A DNA stretch of 64,000 nucleotides from Paenibacillus sp. FSL H8-0332. GTDB lineage: Bacteria; Bacillota; Bacilli; Paenibacillales; Paenibacillaceae. Under the pieces are notes generated by a model. The model was not told where the DNA came from. It worked only from the letters and a program-made list of their open reading frames with translations, and searched no databases. The stretch spans positions 5,890,001 to 5,954,000 of the forward strand of contig NZ_CP150145.1 of assembly GCF_037963835.1 (NCBI RefSeq). The letters are read 5' to 3'. Positions 25,483-33,654 of this stretch are shown piece after piece. The position numbers were made by a program, and so were the translations under genes. Positions within the stretch are counted from its first letter, which is position 1, and every line of letters starts with the position of its first letter.

Positions 25483-26934
25483 ATGAAATCAGCCAAAATC
25501 GTTACCGCACTCTTAAGCGGCTGTCTGGCGCTATCCATCGCCTGGGCTCCTGCTGCCTCAGCGGCTGACGCTGCCACCACCACCGACGCCGCGCAAGCCT
25601 CGAAGACGGAGATCATCAATGAAATCATGCAATATCTGGAGTATTACAACGTCGAGGGCGTAGACCAGGATACGCTTATCCGCGGTGCGATTGACGGTAT
25701 GGTAGGCACACTGGACGATCCTTACAGCCAATACTTCACGAAGGAGGAGGCAGCGGACTTTGGCCATCAGGTCGATCTGGAATATGTCGGCATCGGGGTC
25801 CGGCTGATGTATACTGCCAAAGAGCTGTACATTGAAGAGGTCATGAGCGGTTCCCCGGCCGAGGCTGCGGGACTAAAGCGCGGTGACTCCATTCTCAAGA
25901 TCAACGGGGTGCGGGTGGCTGAGACGAATGGCGATGAGCTGAGCGGCAAAGCGGGCACGAAGGTGTCGCTGCTGATTCAGCGAAACGGAGCTAACAAATC
26001 CTATACGGTAACCCGCAGTGAAATTGCTACAAGCTCGGTAACCAGCAAGATGCTTAGCTCCAAAATTGCTTATATCTCCATCAACGGCTTCACCCAGACT
26101 GCCGATGAGGAATTCTCCGCCGCGCTGGACAAAATGCGTTCGGGCGGCATGAAATCGCTGGTTCTTGATCTGCGCGATAATACGGGCGGTTATATGGATA
26201 GCGCCCAGAATATCGTCTCCAAGTTCATGGATGCCGGCATTATGATGTACACCTCCGACCAGACTGGTACACTTAAGCCGGTCGCAATTACGGACGGCAG
26301 CAAGATCGGCGTTCCTGTAGTGGTATTGACCAATGAATACACGGCCAGCGCCTCTGAAGCCTTAACCGGTGCGCTTCGTGACAATAAGCTGGCTACGGTT
26401 GTAGGCACGCGCTCTTACGGAAAGGCACGGATTCAGAGCCTGATTCCTATGTCCGGCGGCGGCGAGCTGAAGCTGACCACCATGAAGTATCTGACTCCGA
26501 ACAAGGAGGATTTCAACCATATCGGACTTGCACCTGATATCGAGGTCAAGGGAAAAACCGCCCAGTTGATTACCGCGCTGCAAATTGCCGGGATGAAGGA
26601 GATTGTCGCCTCTGGTGACCATCATATTCTGGATATCAACGGCACTGCTTTTGCCGGAAATGTAGGTCTGATCAAGCAGGGCGATAAGGTATATGCCGCC
26701 TCTCGTATATTGTCTGCTCTTGTGGAGAATGAAGTCTCCTGGGATGCCAAGAACAAAAAGGTGCTGCTGACCACCGGCGCCGGTAACGTATCCGGGTTCA
26801 CCCTGGCCTCCAAAGAGTCGCTGTTCCAGGACGGTGAGACCTTCATCGAGCTGAATGCCTTCAAGAAAAAGTTCCCTGCGCTCGTATGGAGCTACAATGC
26901 TTCACTGAAACAGCTCAAATTAGCTGTGAAATAG
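25483..26934 (+). CDS. S41 family C-terminal processing peptidase with stalk-like C-terminus
   Basis: A 483-residue exported serine protease. The signal peptide ends near ASAADA. A PDZ domain around residues 95-175 (GIGVRLMY, GSPAEAAGLKRGDSILKING) leads into the S41 catalytic domain with Ser291 in YTASASEALTG and Lys314 in SYGKARIQ, the usual Ser-Lys dyad. The last 110 residues (GDKVYAASRILSALVENEVSWD) resemble the stalk domain of the gene upstream, so both secreted proteins share that module. Either ATG 25471 or 25483 may be used; the first abuts AAAAGG, so I take the second. Likely role: processing of extracytoplasmic proteins. Confidence 0.92.
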   Translation: MKSAKIVTALLSGCLALSIAWAPAASAADAATTTDAAQASKTEIINEIMQYLEYYNVEGVDQDTLIRGAIDGMVGTLDDPYSQYFTKEEAADFGHQVDLEYVGIGVRLMYTAKELYIEEVMSGSPAEAAGLKRGDSILKINGVRVAETNGDELSGKAGTKVSLLIQRNGANKSYTVTRSEIATSSVTSKMLSSKIAYISINGFTQTADEEFSAALDKMRSGGMKSLVLDLRDNTGGYMDSAQNIVSKFMDAGIMMYTSDQTGTLKPVAITDGSKIGVPVVVLTNEYTASASEALTGALRDNKLATVVGTRSYGKARIQSLIPMSGGGELKLTTMKYLTPNKEDFNHIGLAPDIEVKGKTAQLITALQIAGMKEIVASGDHHILDINGTAFAGNVGLIKQGDKVYAASRILSALVENEVSWDAKNKKVLLTTGAGNVSGFTLASKESLFQDGETFIELNAFKKKFPALVWSYNASLKQLKLAVK

Positions 26935-26961
26935 AATCTGCCCGCTTATGGGGGCATCCGG

Positions 26962-26998
26962 CAAAAACAGGGGCATTATTGCCCCTGTTTTTGCTTAT
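26962..26998. terminator. Terminator of the S41 operon
   Basis: CAAAAACAGGGGC, loop ATTATT, GCCCCTGTTTTTG. Strong and symmetric. Confidence 0.88.
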
Positions 26999-27022
26999 TT
27001 GAGCTTCATTTGAGCTTTATTT

Positions 27023-27082
27023 GGACCATGCCCGCTCGCATCATCACATTGTATTCGGTTTTCCGCATACATTTGGCTCATG
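27023..27082. repeat. Dispersed intergenic repeat, family C, copy 1
   Basis: Shares CACATTGTAT.C.GTTTT (N) CGCATACATTTGG with 58746-58808, each preceded by GG.CCAT 21-22 bases upstream. The core can fold as TGTATTCGG-TTTT-CCGCATACA. It sits between convergent genes, next to a terminator. Confidence 0.65.
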
Positions 27083-27107
27083 CACCCCTCACGCCAGCTC
27101 ATTGTAT

Positions 27108-27147
27108 AAAAAAGCCCCTTCAGCTATTTGCTGAAGAGGCTTTTTTA
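27108..27147. terminator. Terminator (mainly for yutD)
   Basis: AAAAAAGCCCCTTCAGC, loop TATTT, GCTGAAGAGGCTTTTTT. It can act on both strands between the convergent S41 and yutD genes. Confidence 0.85.
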
Positions 27148-27201
27148 AGTTGCATCGAGAAAACCAGGGGTGAACAAGAAGTTCCCCCTTGGCTAATCGT
27201 T

Positions 27202-27849
27202 CTAACTTTCCTGCTTGTCCTGGTTGTCTTGCTTATCCGGTCTATCCTGCTTGTTCTGATTCGCCTGCTTGTTTGACCGGTTGTCTTTGTGTTCTCTGTT
27301 CTGCTTGGCATTATTCGGCTGGCCTTGCTGGCCTCTGCCTTGGAACTCTTTATGGCTCTTCTTGCCCTGGCCTTCTTTGTTGCGGTGATTCCGGCTCTGA
27401 TGCTCACGCACCGGTCTGTCCTTGGTTGCATGCTCCCGGCCTGTACCCTTCGCCTGCGGCTCCCGGAGTTCTTTTACACTTACTGCCGGTTCATCCTCCT
27501 GCTCCAGATCATCGTCTAACCCGGGCTCCGGTACTTCCTTAATCAGAATATCCTTGAAGGTTCCCTCCTGCGGGGACTCCTTCAGCTTATGCAGCACAAA
27601 GTACGCACAGCCAAAATTACAGTATTCGTTAATATAATCCACCATACCTGAGATGGCTGTATCCCGGTTCACCTTGGGGTGATTATCCCGGTAAAAGCCT
27701 TTGAGGCGCAATTGGCTGTAGCCCCAGTCACCGATTATATAATCGTACCGTTCCAGCACTTCGCTGTATCTTCCGCGAAAAGCCTCCGGGTTCCAGCCGT
27801 CCTTATGATCGAGCATCAGCTCGTAACCTTTTCCACCTATAACGATCAA
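27202..27849 (-). CDS. yutD: YutD family protein with low-complexity tail
   Basis: A 215-residue protein. The N-terminal 110 residues match the YutD (DUF1027) pattern: DHKDGWNPEAFRGRYSEVL, YDYIIGDWGYSQLRLKGFY and a Cys pair in EYCNFGCAYFVLH. From about residue 125 the chain is disordered and rich in Gln, Asn, Lys, Arg, Asp and Glu, with repeated NKQ/DKQD units, much longer than the compact family. The start is TTG at 27849 behind AGGCAGG. It is near lipA and a lytH-like gene, as yutD is in B. subtilis. Function unknown. Confidence 0.85.
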   Translation of the reverse strand: MIVIGGKGYELMLDHKDGWNPEAFRGRYSEVLERYDYIIGDWGYSQLRLKGFYRDNHPKVNRDTAISGMVDYINEYCNFGCAYFVLHKLKESPQEGTFKDILIKEVPEPGLDDDLEQEDEPAVSVKELREPQAKGTGREHATKDRPVREHQSRNHRNKEGQGKKSHKEFQGRGQQGQPNNAKQNREHKDNRSNKQANQNKQDRPDKQDNQDKQES

Positions 27850-27913
27850 GCGTGTGTCGCCTGCCTTTCAATAATATCTGGGGGGGGGGCGCGTTGATAA
27901 GCCGTCATTGCGC

Positions 27914-28025
27914 GGGATTTTGAATTTCCGGCCGCTGTTGTGGTCTGATTTCCTCTTTTTAACCGCTAGGCGGTTGAAATCAGACCACAAAGGCGGACGC
28001 TCCCGCTCCTACAATTTCAAAATCC
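27914..28025. repeat. Dispersed hairpin repeat, family A, copy 2
   Basis: Same architecture as 1605-1712. The inner stem is TTGTGGTCTGATTTC (27938-27952) with GAAATCAGACCACAA (27976-27990), a perfect 15-bp pairing. The flanks CGGCCGCTG and AAGGCGG.CGCT..CGCTCCTACA are shared with copy 1. Outer arms GGATTTTGAA and TTTCAAAATCC also pair. It follows a run of ten G at 27880-27889 and lies in the 450-bp gap between yutD and lipA. Confidence 0.72.
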
Positions 28026-28122
28026 CTCTCCATGACTCCATCAACGCGAAGGGGGTGCAACCGCCAACCCAAGAACCTCGCCGCTCTTGCGGCATTGGTT
28101 CTTTCAGCCTTCAACCCCTTTT

Positions 28123-28185
28123 AAAACCTAAAACCTAAAACCTAAAACCTTAAACCTTAAACCTTAAACCTTAAACCTTAAACCT
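28123..28185. repeat. Heptanucleotide tandem repeat
   Basis: Nine head-to-tail 7-base units: four of AAAACCT, then five of TAAACCT. Upstream, AAGAACC...GGTTCTT with an inner GCCGC...GCGGC (28069-28101) forms another hairpin. No ORF with a ribosome site spans this gap. Confidence 0.9.
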
Positions 28186-28302
28186 TAAAAGCAAAAAACT
28201 GCCTGTGACTTCGTCATGCGGGGAATTTGCACAGCAAATTCTCAAAAGTTCAAGTTCAAGCGGCTTCGATAATTGCGCTACGAAGTACGGCGTTACCGTT
28301 AT

Positions 28303-29208
28303 TTATGCCTGTGAAACGGCACGCGCTTCACGGGCCACCGCAGCAGACTTCACCTGCTCATGGGCACGATAAGAGCTGCGCACCAGCGGGCCGGCCTCCA
28401 CATGGCTGAAGCCGCGCTTCAGGCCCTCTTCCTTCAGCACCGCGAACTCCTCGGGCGGATAGTATTTCTCCACGTTCAGATGCTTCGGCGAAGGCTGAAG
28501 ATATTGTCCTAATGTCAATATATCACAATCTACGGCTCTAAGGTCATCCATCGCTTGCAGAATCTCATCCCACTGCTCACCGACGCCAAGCATAATACTC
28601 GATTTGGTCGGAATCTCCGGCTTCATCTCCTTGGCCCGGCGCAGCAGCTCCAGGGAACGGCGGTATTTGGCTCTGGCCCGGACACGGTCAGACATCCGCT
28701 CCACGGTCTCAATATTGTGATTCAGGATATCCGGATGGCTGTTCATCACAGTCTCCAGGCTCTCGCGGTCTCCCAGGAAATCAGGAATCAGCACCTCAAC
28801 GCTGCACAGAGGAAGGCGCTTACGGATCGCAGACACGGTCTCGGCAAAAATCGCCGCACCCCCATCCTTCAGATCATCGCGGGCCACGCTCGTAACCACA
28901 CAATGCTTAAGCTGCATGCCCTCGGCAGCCTCTGCCACACGTTCCGGCTCCAGCAGGTCCAGCTCAGTCGGCAGGCCTGTATTCACCGCACAGAAACGGC
29001 AAGCGCGCGTACAGATGTCCCCCAGAATCATGAAGGTCGCCGTGCGGTTAGCCCAGCATTCATAAATATTCGGGCAGCGTGCTTCCTCGCATACGGTATG
29101 TAACGTCTTCGAGCGCATCATACCCTTGATTTCCTGATAATCCTCACCGGTGGTTAACTTGATTTTGATCCAGTCTGGCTTGGGCTGTTTGGCTGTTCGA
29201 TTAGTCAA
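28303..29208 (-). CDS. lipA: Lipoyl synthase
   Basis: A 301-residue radical SAM enzyme that inserts two sulfurs into protein-bound octanoyl groups to make lipoate. The auxiliary cluster ligands are in CEEARCPNIYEC (Cx4Cx5C), and the SAM cluster is in CTRACRFC (Cx3Cx2C). The C-terminal SSYRAHEQ holds the conserved RSSY serine that ligates the auxiliary cluster. The length is typical. The start is TTG at 29208 with only a weak GGGG upstream, so a slightly different start is possible. It is adjacent to yutD and divergent from the lytH-like peptidase, matching the B. subtilis neighbourhood. Confidence 0.97.
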   Translation of the reverse strand: MTNRTAKQPKPDWIKIKLTTGEDYQEIKGMMRSKTLHTVCEEARCPNIYECWANRTATFMILGDICTRACRFCAVNTGLPTELDLLEPERVAEAAEGMQLKHCVVTSVARDDLKDGGAAIFAETVSAIRKRLPLCSVEVLIPDFLGDRESLETVMNSHPDILNHNIETVERMSDRVRARAKYRRSLELLRRAKEMKPEIPTKSSIMLGVGEQWDEILQAMDDLRAVDCDILTLGQYLQPSPKHLNVEKYYPPEEFAVLKEEGLKRGFSHVEAGPLVRSSYRAHEQVKSAAVAREARAVSQA

Positions 29209-29442
29209 AGTGATGAGACCCCGCTTTCGATCTGAATGTCAATGTCAATTTATTTCACAGTCAAAAGTTGCTGCCTCATATTATAGCATGTGAAGTAGGC
29301 GTTTGCCTGTTTTTGTGAACCTTGGAGTGGTCATGGATAAAAAAAGTCCTTTTGCTTCAATCTAAAGAAAAGCACCTGGCCCGGGTGCCGCTTCCGCAAA
29401 CATATATGCAATTCATGCGTCCAAACGCAGGAGGATGAGATC

Positions 29443-30552
29443 ATGCTGGCCTTATTAAAGAGCCCCTACACCCGCAGAACCTTGATGTGCATGTCTGCCG
29501 CCGCCCTGCTCTGGAGCGGTAGTCCTGCCGAAAGTACCCAAGCTGCCCGTTATCATAAAATTCCCGAACTCAGCTCGGGCAGTCCTGCTCCCGCAGACAG
29601 CAAAGAGACTGCCGCCGCTGACCGCAAGCAGCTCTTTGAGCAGATGGGTGCGGCAACCGGCATTCCCTGGTACCGCTTCGCTGCCATTGATCAGTACGAA
29701 CGGTCCATCGCCAGGAAGAGCAAAAAAACAGCCGCCGCAGAAAGCCCTACTACAGCGGCCAAGCCACGGCTGACCGGAATTATGATACCGGCGCCGGTAT
29801 GGTCCGGTCCGCTGAACCCGGATCAGGACGACAAGCAACCGGATTCGATCCGCTTCTTCGGCGGCTTCGGGCAGGACGGCTCGGGGGACGGCATCGCCGA
29901 TCCCGGCAATGATGCTGATATACTCTACAGCATGGCCCGCCACCTGCTCAAGTACGGGGATTCCGCAACGGACTTCAATATCGGGGTCTGGGAGTACTAT
30001 CACAACGGGCGGGCCGCCCAGCGCGTCTCCCAGTTCGCCAAGCTATATGAGCATTTCGGACGGCTGGACCTGTCCGGCAGCGCATTTCCGCTACCGATAG
30101 GGACCAATTATGCCTACCGCAGCACGTGGGGAACCGGCCGGAGCTGGGGCGGCGCGCGCATTCACGAAGGCACGGATCTGTTCGCGCCGCATGGCTTAAC
30201 GGTGCGCAGCACCTGCTTCGGCATAGTCGAGACCAAGGGCTGGAACCGCTACGGCGGTTGGCGCATCGGTATCCGCGATATCGAGAACCGCTACCATTAT
30301 TATGCCCACCTGATGGGGTATGAGAAAACCCTGCTGCGCGGGGATATTGTCACTCCGGGACAGACCATCGGCTGGGTAGGCAGCTCCGGCTACGGCAGCC
30401 CGGGTACCCAGGGCAAGTTCCCGCCCCACCTGCATTACGGCATCTACCGTGACCGCGGCATTACGGAATGGGCCTTCGATCCTTACCCGCTGCTCAAGCA
30501 ATGGGAGAATCAGGAATTCCGCCTGCTTCGGCAAAGCAAAAAGAAAAAGTAA
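29443..30552 (+). CDS. lytH: LytH-like M23 family peptidase
   Basis: A 369-residue exported zinc peptidase. A hydrophobic N-terminal segment (LMCMSAAALLWSG) acts as signal or anchor, followed by a variable Ala/Pro/Lys-rich linker. The GIPWYRFAAIDQYERSI region is shared with LytH. The C-terminal LytM/M23 domain shows His-x3-Asp in RIHEGTDLFAP and HLHYGI, the zinc ligands and catalytic His. LytH in B. subtilis is an L-Ala-D-Glu peptidase that trims spore cortex peptides late in sporulation. The position beside lipA supports the name. GGAGGATG precedes the ATG. Confidence 0.87.
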   Translation: MLALLKSPYTRRTLMCMSAAALLWSGSPAESTQAARYHKIPELSSGSPAPADSKETAAADRKQLFEQMGAATGIPWYRFAAIDQYERSIARKSKKTAAAESPTTAAKPRLTGIMIPAPVWSGPLNPDQDDKQPDSIRFFGGFGQDGSGDGIADPGNDADILYSMARHLLKYGDSATDFNIGVWEYYHNGRAAQRVSQFAKLYEHFGRLDLSGSAFPLPIGTNYAYRSTWGTGRSWGGARIHEGTDLFAPHGLTVRSTCFGIVETKGWNRYGGWRIGIRDIENRYHYYAHLMGYEKTLLRGDIVTPGQTIGWVGSSGYGSPGTQGKFPPHLHYGIYRDRGITEWAFDPYPLLKQWENQEFRLLRQSKKKK

Positions 30553-30611
30553 CACCTGCATGATGCGCACCCAAATTCTGTTTCGCTTTTGCCCGGAACA
30601 GAGGTTACAGG

Positions 30612-32312
30612 TTAGTGCAGCATCAGACAGCCAAACGGCTCGATGTCGACTAGAATTTTGCTTGAACTGCGGAGGGTGAGTCCGCTTAACAGCTCGGTCA
30701 GCACATTTTTGTCAGAACGGAAGCTGGTTAGCTCCAGATGGTAGCGGTTGGGGGAGTTGTTGATAATCAGCCCCATTCTATCCTGCTCACTGCGCCGGAC
30801 ATAGCCCAGGACCCCACGCGTCTCATCTGTGAACCAGGGGCGGAAGGCCCCTCTGCGCAGCACCTCATGCTCTGTTCTCAGCGAGATCAACCGCTTATAC
30901 CAGTCCAGTAATCCGGTATGCTGATTCTGCTCCTGCCAGAGCATCGGCCGCCGGCAGTCCGGGTCCGTGGCACCTTCCATTCCAACCTCATCCCCGTAAT
31001 AAATCATTGGCAGGCCTATATAGGTCATCTGGAAAAAGACAGCCAGCTTCATCCGGCTCATCGCCGTAGCTTCCCGGTCCCAGCCCCGGCCCCCCTCCTT
31101 GCAGGCGGTCAGGAAACGCAGCGTATCGTGACTGCCCAGCAGCTGGAACATCGCCGAATTGGCCTGATCATTGTACAAGGCCTCCTGATGCAGCAGTTGC
31201 TCCATGAACCGGGCCGGACCCGCCGACTGCGCTGCAAAAAACTCCAGCATCGCATCCCGCAGCAGGTAATTCATGCCGCCGTCGAACTGATCTCCCCGCA
31301 GCCAGGGCCCGGAAGCATGCATAATCTCGCCGATCAGCAGCAGGTCCGGGAATTCCGCCTTCAGCTCCCGCCGCAGTCTGGTCCAGAAGGCCGGAGTCAC
31401 CTCGTTGGCCACATCCAGCCTCCAGCCGTCGATCCCCGCTTCCCGCACCCAATACCTGGCTACATCTATCATATAATCCGCTACCTCGGGATGATCCATA
31501 TTCAGCTTCGGCATACTGGCCTCCGCCTTGGCGAAGGTCTCGTAGTCAGGAGCCGGCGCCCCGCCGACCGGGAAGGAATGGATGAAGAACCAGTCCTTGT
31601 AGCGCGAGGCCTCCCCGTGCTCCAGTACATCCCGGAAGGCAAAAAAAGTATCACCGGAATGGTTAAAGACCGCATCCAGCAGAACCTTCATCCCCAGCCG
31701 GTGAGCAGTCCCGACAAGCGTCTTCAGATCGTCAAGCGTCCCGAATCCAAGGTCTACTTTATAGTAATCGGAAGTATTGTACTTATGCCCGGAAGGCGAT
31801 TCAAAGATAGGTGTCATATAAATAGCACTCACGCCAAGCTGCTGCAAGTATGTAAGCTTGTCTGTGATGCCTTGAAGCGTCCCCTGATGGTAGCTCTCAG
31901 GGTAAATCTCATAGACTACCGCATCTGAACTCCAGGCAGGCAGTGCGATGGCCTGCGGACGGTGAATATAGGCATATTGAAAGGCACCCGCCTGCTCCCT
32001 GTTCTCCGAAATTCCACGTTCCCCGTACCATGTGTATCCGCCTGCGGGATTCCCAATGTGGAACAGATACCGGCATTTGCCTGTCTCGGCCGGGACCAGA
32101 GCTTCATGTATGTCATACGCTCCGGCACAGCCGATCCGCTCCATCTCCTGCGGAAGCTCATGGCCGGGTGAATCATAACGGTCAGCGTGGACAACCGTGC
32201 AGGACAAGTTCTGTCCGCTCTGCACGAATAGTCTGAGTTTGAGCAGGCGGGGGCCTGCCGGGAAGGCGAAGGGGTCTTCCGCTGTGTGATATACGAATAA
32301 CCGGTTAAGCAT
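30612..32312 (-). CDS. GH13 alpha-glucosidase/neopullulanase-type enzyme
   Basis: A 566-residue intracellular glycoside hydrolase of family 13 with no signal peptide. An N-terminal beta-sandwich domain of about 120 residues precedes the TIM barrel, as in cyclomaltodextrinases and neopullulanases. Catalytic motifs in order: LDAVFNHSG (region I), DGWRLDVANE with the Asp nucleophile (region II), LIGEIMH with the Glu acid/base (region III) and LLGSHDTLR with the stabilising Asp (region IV). It likely cleaves imported maltodextrins. AAAGGAG precedes the ATG. It is divergent from a LacI-type regulator only 116 bp away, which probably controls it. Confidence 0.92.
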   Translation of the reverse strand: MLNRLFVYHTAEDPFAFPAGPRLLKLRLFVQSGQNLSCTVVHADRYDSPGHELPQEMERIGCAGAYDIHEALVPAETGKCRYLFHIGNPAGGYTWYGERGISENREQAGAFQYAYIHRPQAIALPAWSSDAVVYEIYPESYHQGTLQGITDKLTYLQQLGVSAIYMTPIFESPSGHKYNTSDYYKVDLGFGTLDDLKTLVGTAHRLGMKVLLDAVFNHSGDTFFAFRDVLEHGEASRYKDWFFIHSFPVGGAPAPDYETFAKAEASMPKLNMDHPEVADYMIDVARYWVREAGIDGWRLDVANEVTPAFWTRLRRELKAEFPDLLLIGEIMHASGPWLRGDQFDGGMNYLLRDAMLEFFAAQSAGPARFMEQLLHQEALYNDQANSAMFQLLGSHDTLRFLTACKEGGRGWDREATAMSRMKLAVFFQMTYIGLPMIYYGDEVGMEGATDPDCRRPMLWQEQNQHTGLLDWYKRLISLRTEHEVLRRGAFRPWFTDETRGVLGYVRRSEQDRMGLIINNSPNRYHLELTSFRSDKNVLTELLSGLTLRSSSKILVDIEPFGCLMLH

Positions 32313-32428
32313 ACTGTATAGTCTCCTTTTATGCCGCGTAGAGCAGCTTGAGCAACTGTGTTATTATGACAGGTAGAACAAAGTTCGCCATTAAGGCGTA
32401 ACACACCGTAAGGACGGGAGGGAAAGCT

Positions 32429-33457
32429 ATGAAAGTTACTATTAAGGATATCGCCCAGGCAGCGGGTGTCGCCAAATCCACTGTATCCAAGGTGATGAAC
32501 GACTCTCCCAAAATATCCGCAGAAACAAAGGCCCGGGTCCGGGACATCATCAAGCAGATGAACTATACTCCGAGCAGCATCGCCACCGGACTTGCCAGAC
32601 AGAGCAGTAATACGATAGCTATCCTGATTGATATGTCCAAGGAAAGCGAGTTTCTCAATCAGTTCTTCTATAACATTATCGGCGGGGTGGAGAGCATCAT
32701 TGGCCCTCTGAAATATGAGCTGACCATTGCCAATATCCAGCATGACCATGCTGAAGGGCATTTTCTGCAGAGGCTGGTGCTTAATAAGCGGGTGGACGGT
32801 ATTATTGCCAACACCTCGGTGCTGACTCCTGATCTGTGTGCGGAGCTGAACCGGCTTCAGTTCCCCTATATCTCCATCGGTGAAATCAATGCTCCGGGAA
32901 TCTGGGTCGATTGCGACAATGAGCTGGGCGGATTCATGCTGACCCGGCATCTGCTGGACCAGGGCTACCCGTCTGTGGCCTTCATTGGCGGCGAAAAGGA
33001 TGAGCCGCTCTTCCTGCGCCGTGCAGCCGGCTACCAGCGGGCACTGGAGGAGGCCGGAATGGTTGTGCAGAGCGAATGGATCATCCATGGCCGGGCGGTT
33101 GAGGAAGATGGCTATCAGGCGGCTAAGCAGCTGCTACAGAGTACTAATCCTCCCAGCTCCATCGTGTGCATGAGCAACTTCGCTGCTTACGGCGTGCTGC
33201 AGGCGGCCCGTGAATTGAATATCTCCATTCCTTCGCAGCTGGGCATTGCCACATTCGATGAATATCCCTTGTCCCCCTACACCACCCCTCCGCTGACTTC
33301 ACTTGATATGGATACCTTCCAGCTCGGTGCATCCGCAGGACGGCTATTGATGGACAGGTTGGATAACAAAGCGGCGGTCATGAGCGGTCAACTGCTGGAG
33401 CCGGAGTTAATTCCCCGGTTATCTTCCAAGCGAAGCGGCAGTGTTACTGCGGAATAA
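32429..33457 (+). CDS. LacI family transcriptional regulator
   Basis: A 342-residue repressor. The N-terminal helix-turn-helix reads TIKDIAQAAGVAKSTVSKVM, followed by the hinge helix with a PSSIATGLARQ stretch in place of the usual ANPLARxL. The remainder is a periplasmic-binding-protein-like sugar-sensing domain (VAFIGGEKDEPLFLRRAAGY, LGIATFDEYPLSP). GGGAGGG precedes the ATG. It is divergent from the GH13 gene, which suggests a malto-oligosaccharide regulator of the MalR type. A palindrome that suits a LacI operator lies downstream at 33534 rather than in the divergent promoter. Confidence 0.9.
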   Translation: MKVTIKDIAQAAGVAKSTVSKVMNDSPKISAETKARVRDIIKQMNYTPSSIATGLARQSSNTIAILIDMSKESEFLNQFFYNIIGGVESIIGPLKYELTIANIQHDHAEGHFLQRLVLNKRVDGIIANTSVLTPDLCAELNRLQFPYISIGEINAPGIWVDCDNELGGFMLTRHLLDQGYPSVAFIGGEKDEPLFLRRAAGYQRALEEAGMVVQSEWIIHGRAVEEDGYQAAKQLLQSTNPPSSIVCMSNFAAYGVLQAARELNISIPSQLGIATFDEYPLSPYTTPPLTSLDMDTFQLGASAGRLLMDRLDNKAAVMSGQLLEPELIPRLSSKRSGSVTAE

Positions 33458-33533
33458 CCAATGGAATAACTAACGGAATCATGAAATAACGGAATAGCAG
33501 AATAGCGGGAGGAAGGTAATCATTCCTCCTTGG

Positions 33534-33547
33534 GGAAACCGGTTTCC
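33534..33547. promoter_or_regulatory. LacI/CcpA-type operator palindrome
   Basis: GGAAACCGGTTTCC, a perfect 14-bp palindrome. It agrees with 12 of 14 cre positions and also with LacI-family half-sites centred on CG. It lies 77 bp after the regulator gene, with no plus-strand gene downstream for over 1 kb. Confidence 0.5.
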
Positions 33548-33603
33548 TTGAGTTGAAAATACCACGCCCCCTCCTCAATGTCAACGTCAAATCATAGAGT
33601 AAG

Positions 33604-33654
33604 CGTATAAGCAAAGAACCCTTTCCAGCTCTGGAAGGGTTCTTTGCTTATACG
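33604..33654 (-). terminator. Long terminator hairpin overlapping a stop codon
   Basis: CGTATAAGCAAAGAACCC... at 33604-33628 pairs over about 24 bp, with one bulged T, to the mirror arm ending at 33654. The TAA stop of the minus-strand hydrolase lies inside the stem. The T-rich 3' arm (TTCTTTGCTTAT) can act as release tract. Confidence 0.75.

Noticed and set aside
27880..27889. Ten-G run as a phase-variation switch for yutD
   Set aside because: It lies upstream of the start and ribosome site, outside the reading frame; a promoter-spacing effect is possible but nothing supports it.
28123..28185. CRISPR or telomere interpretation of the heptamer array
   Set aside because: Units are contiguous 7-mers without spacers, and no cas genes or chromosome end is indicated.
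30918..31928. 336-codon plus-strand ORF inside the GH13 gene
   Set aside because: Antisense shadow of a well-conserved enzyme; no ribosome site or domain.
31916..33088. 390-codon minus-strand ORF across the GH13/LacI divergent region
   Set aside because: It overlaps both real genes and their promoter gap, and its composition is that of a shadow frame.
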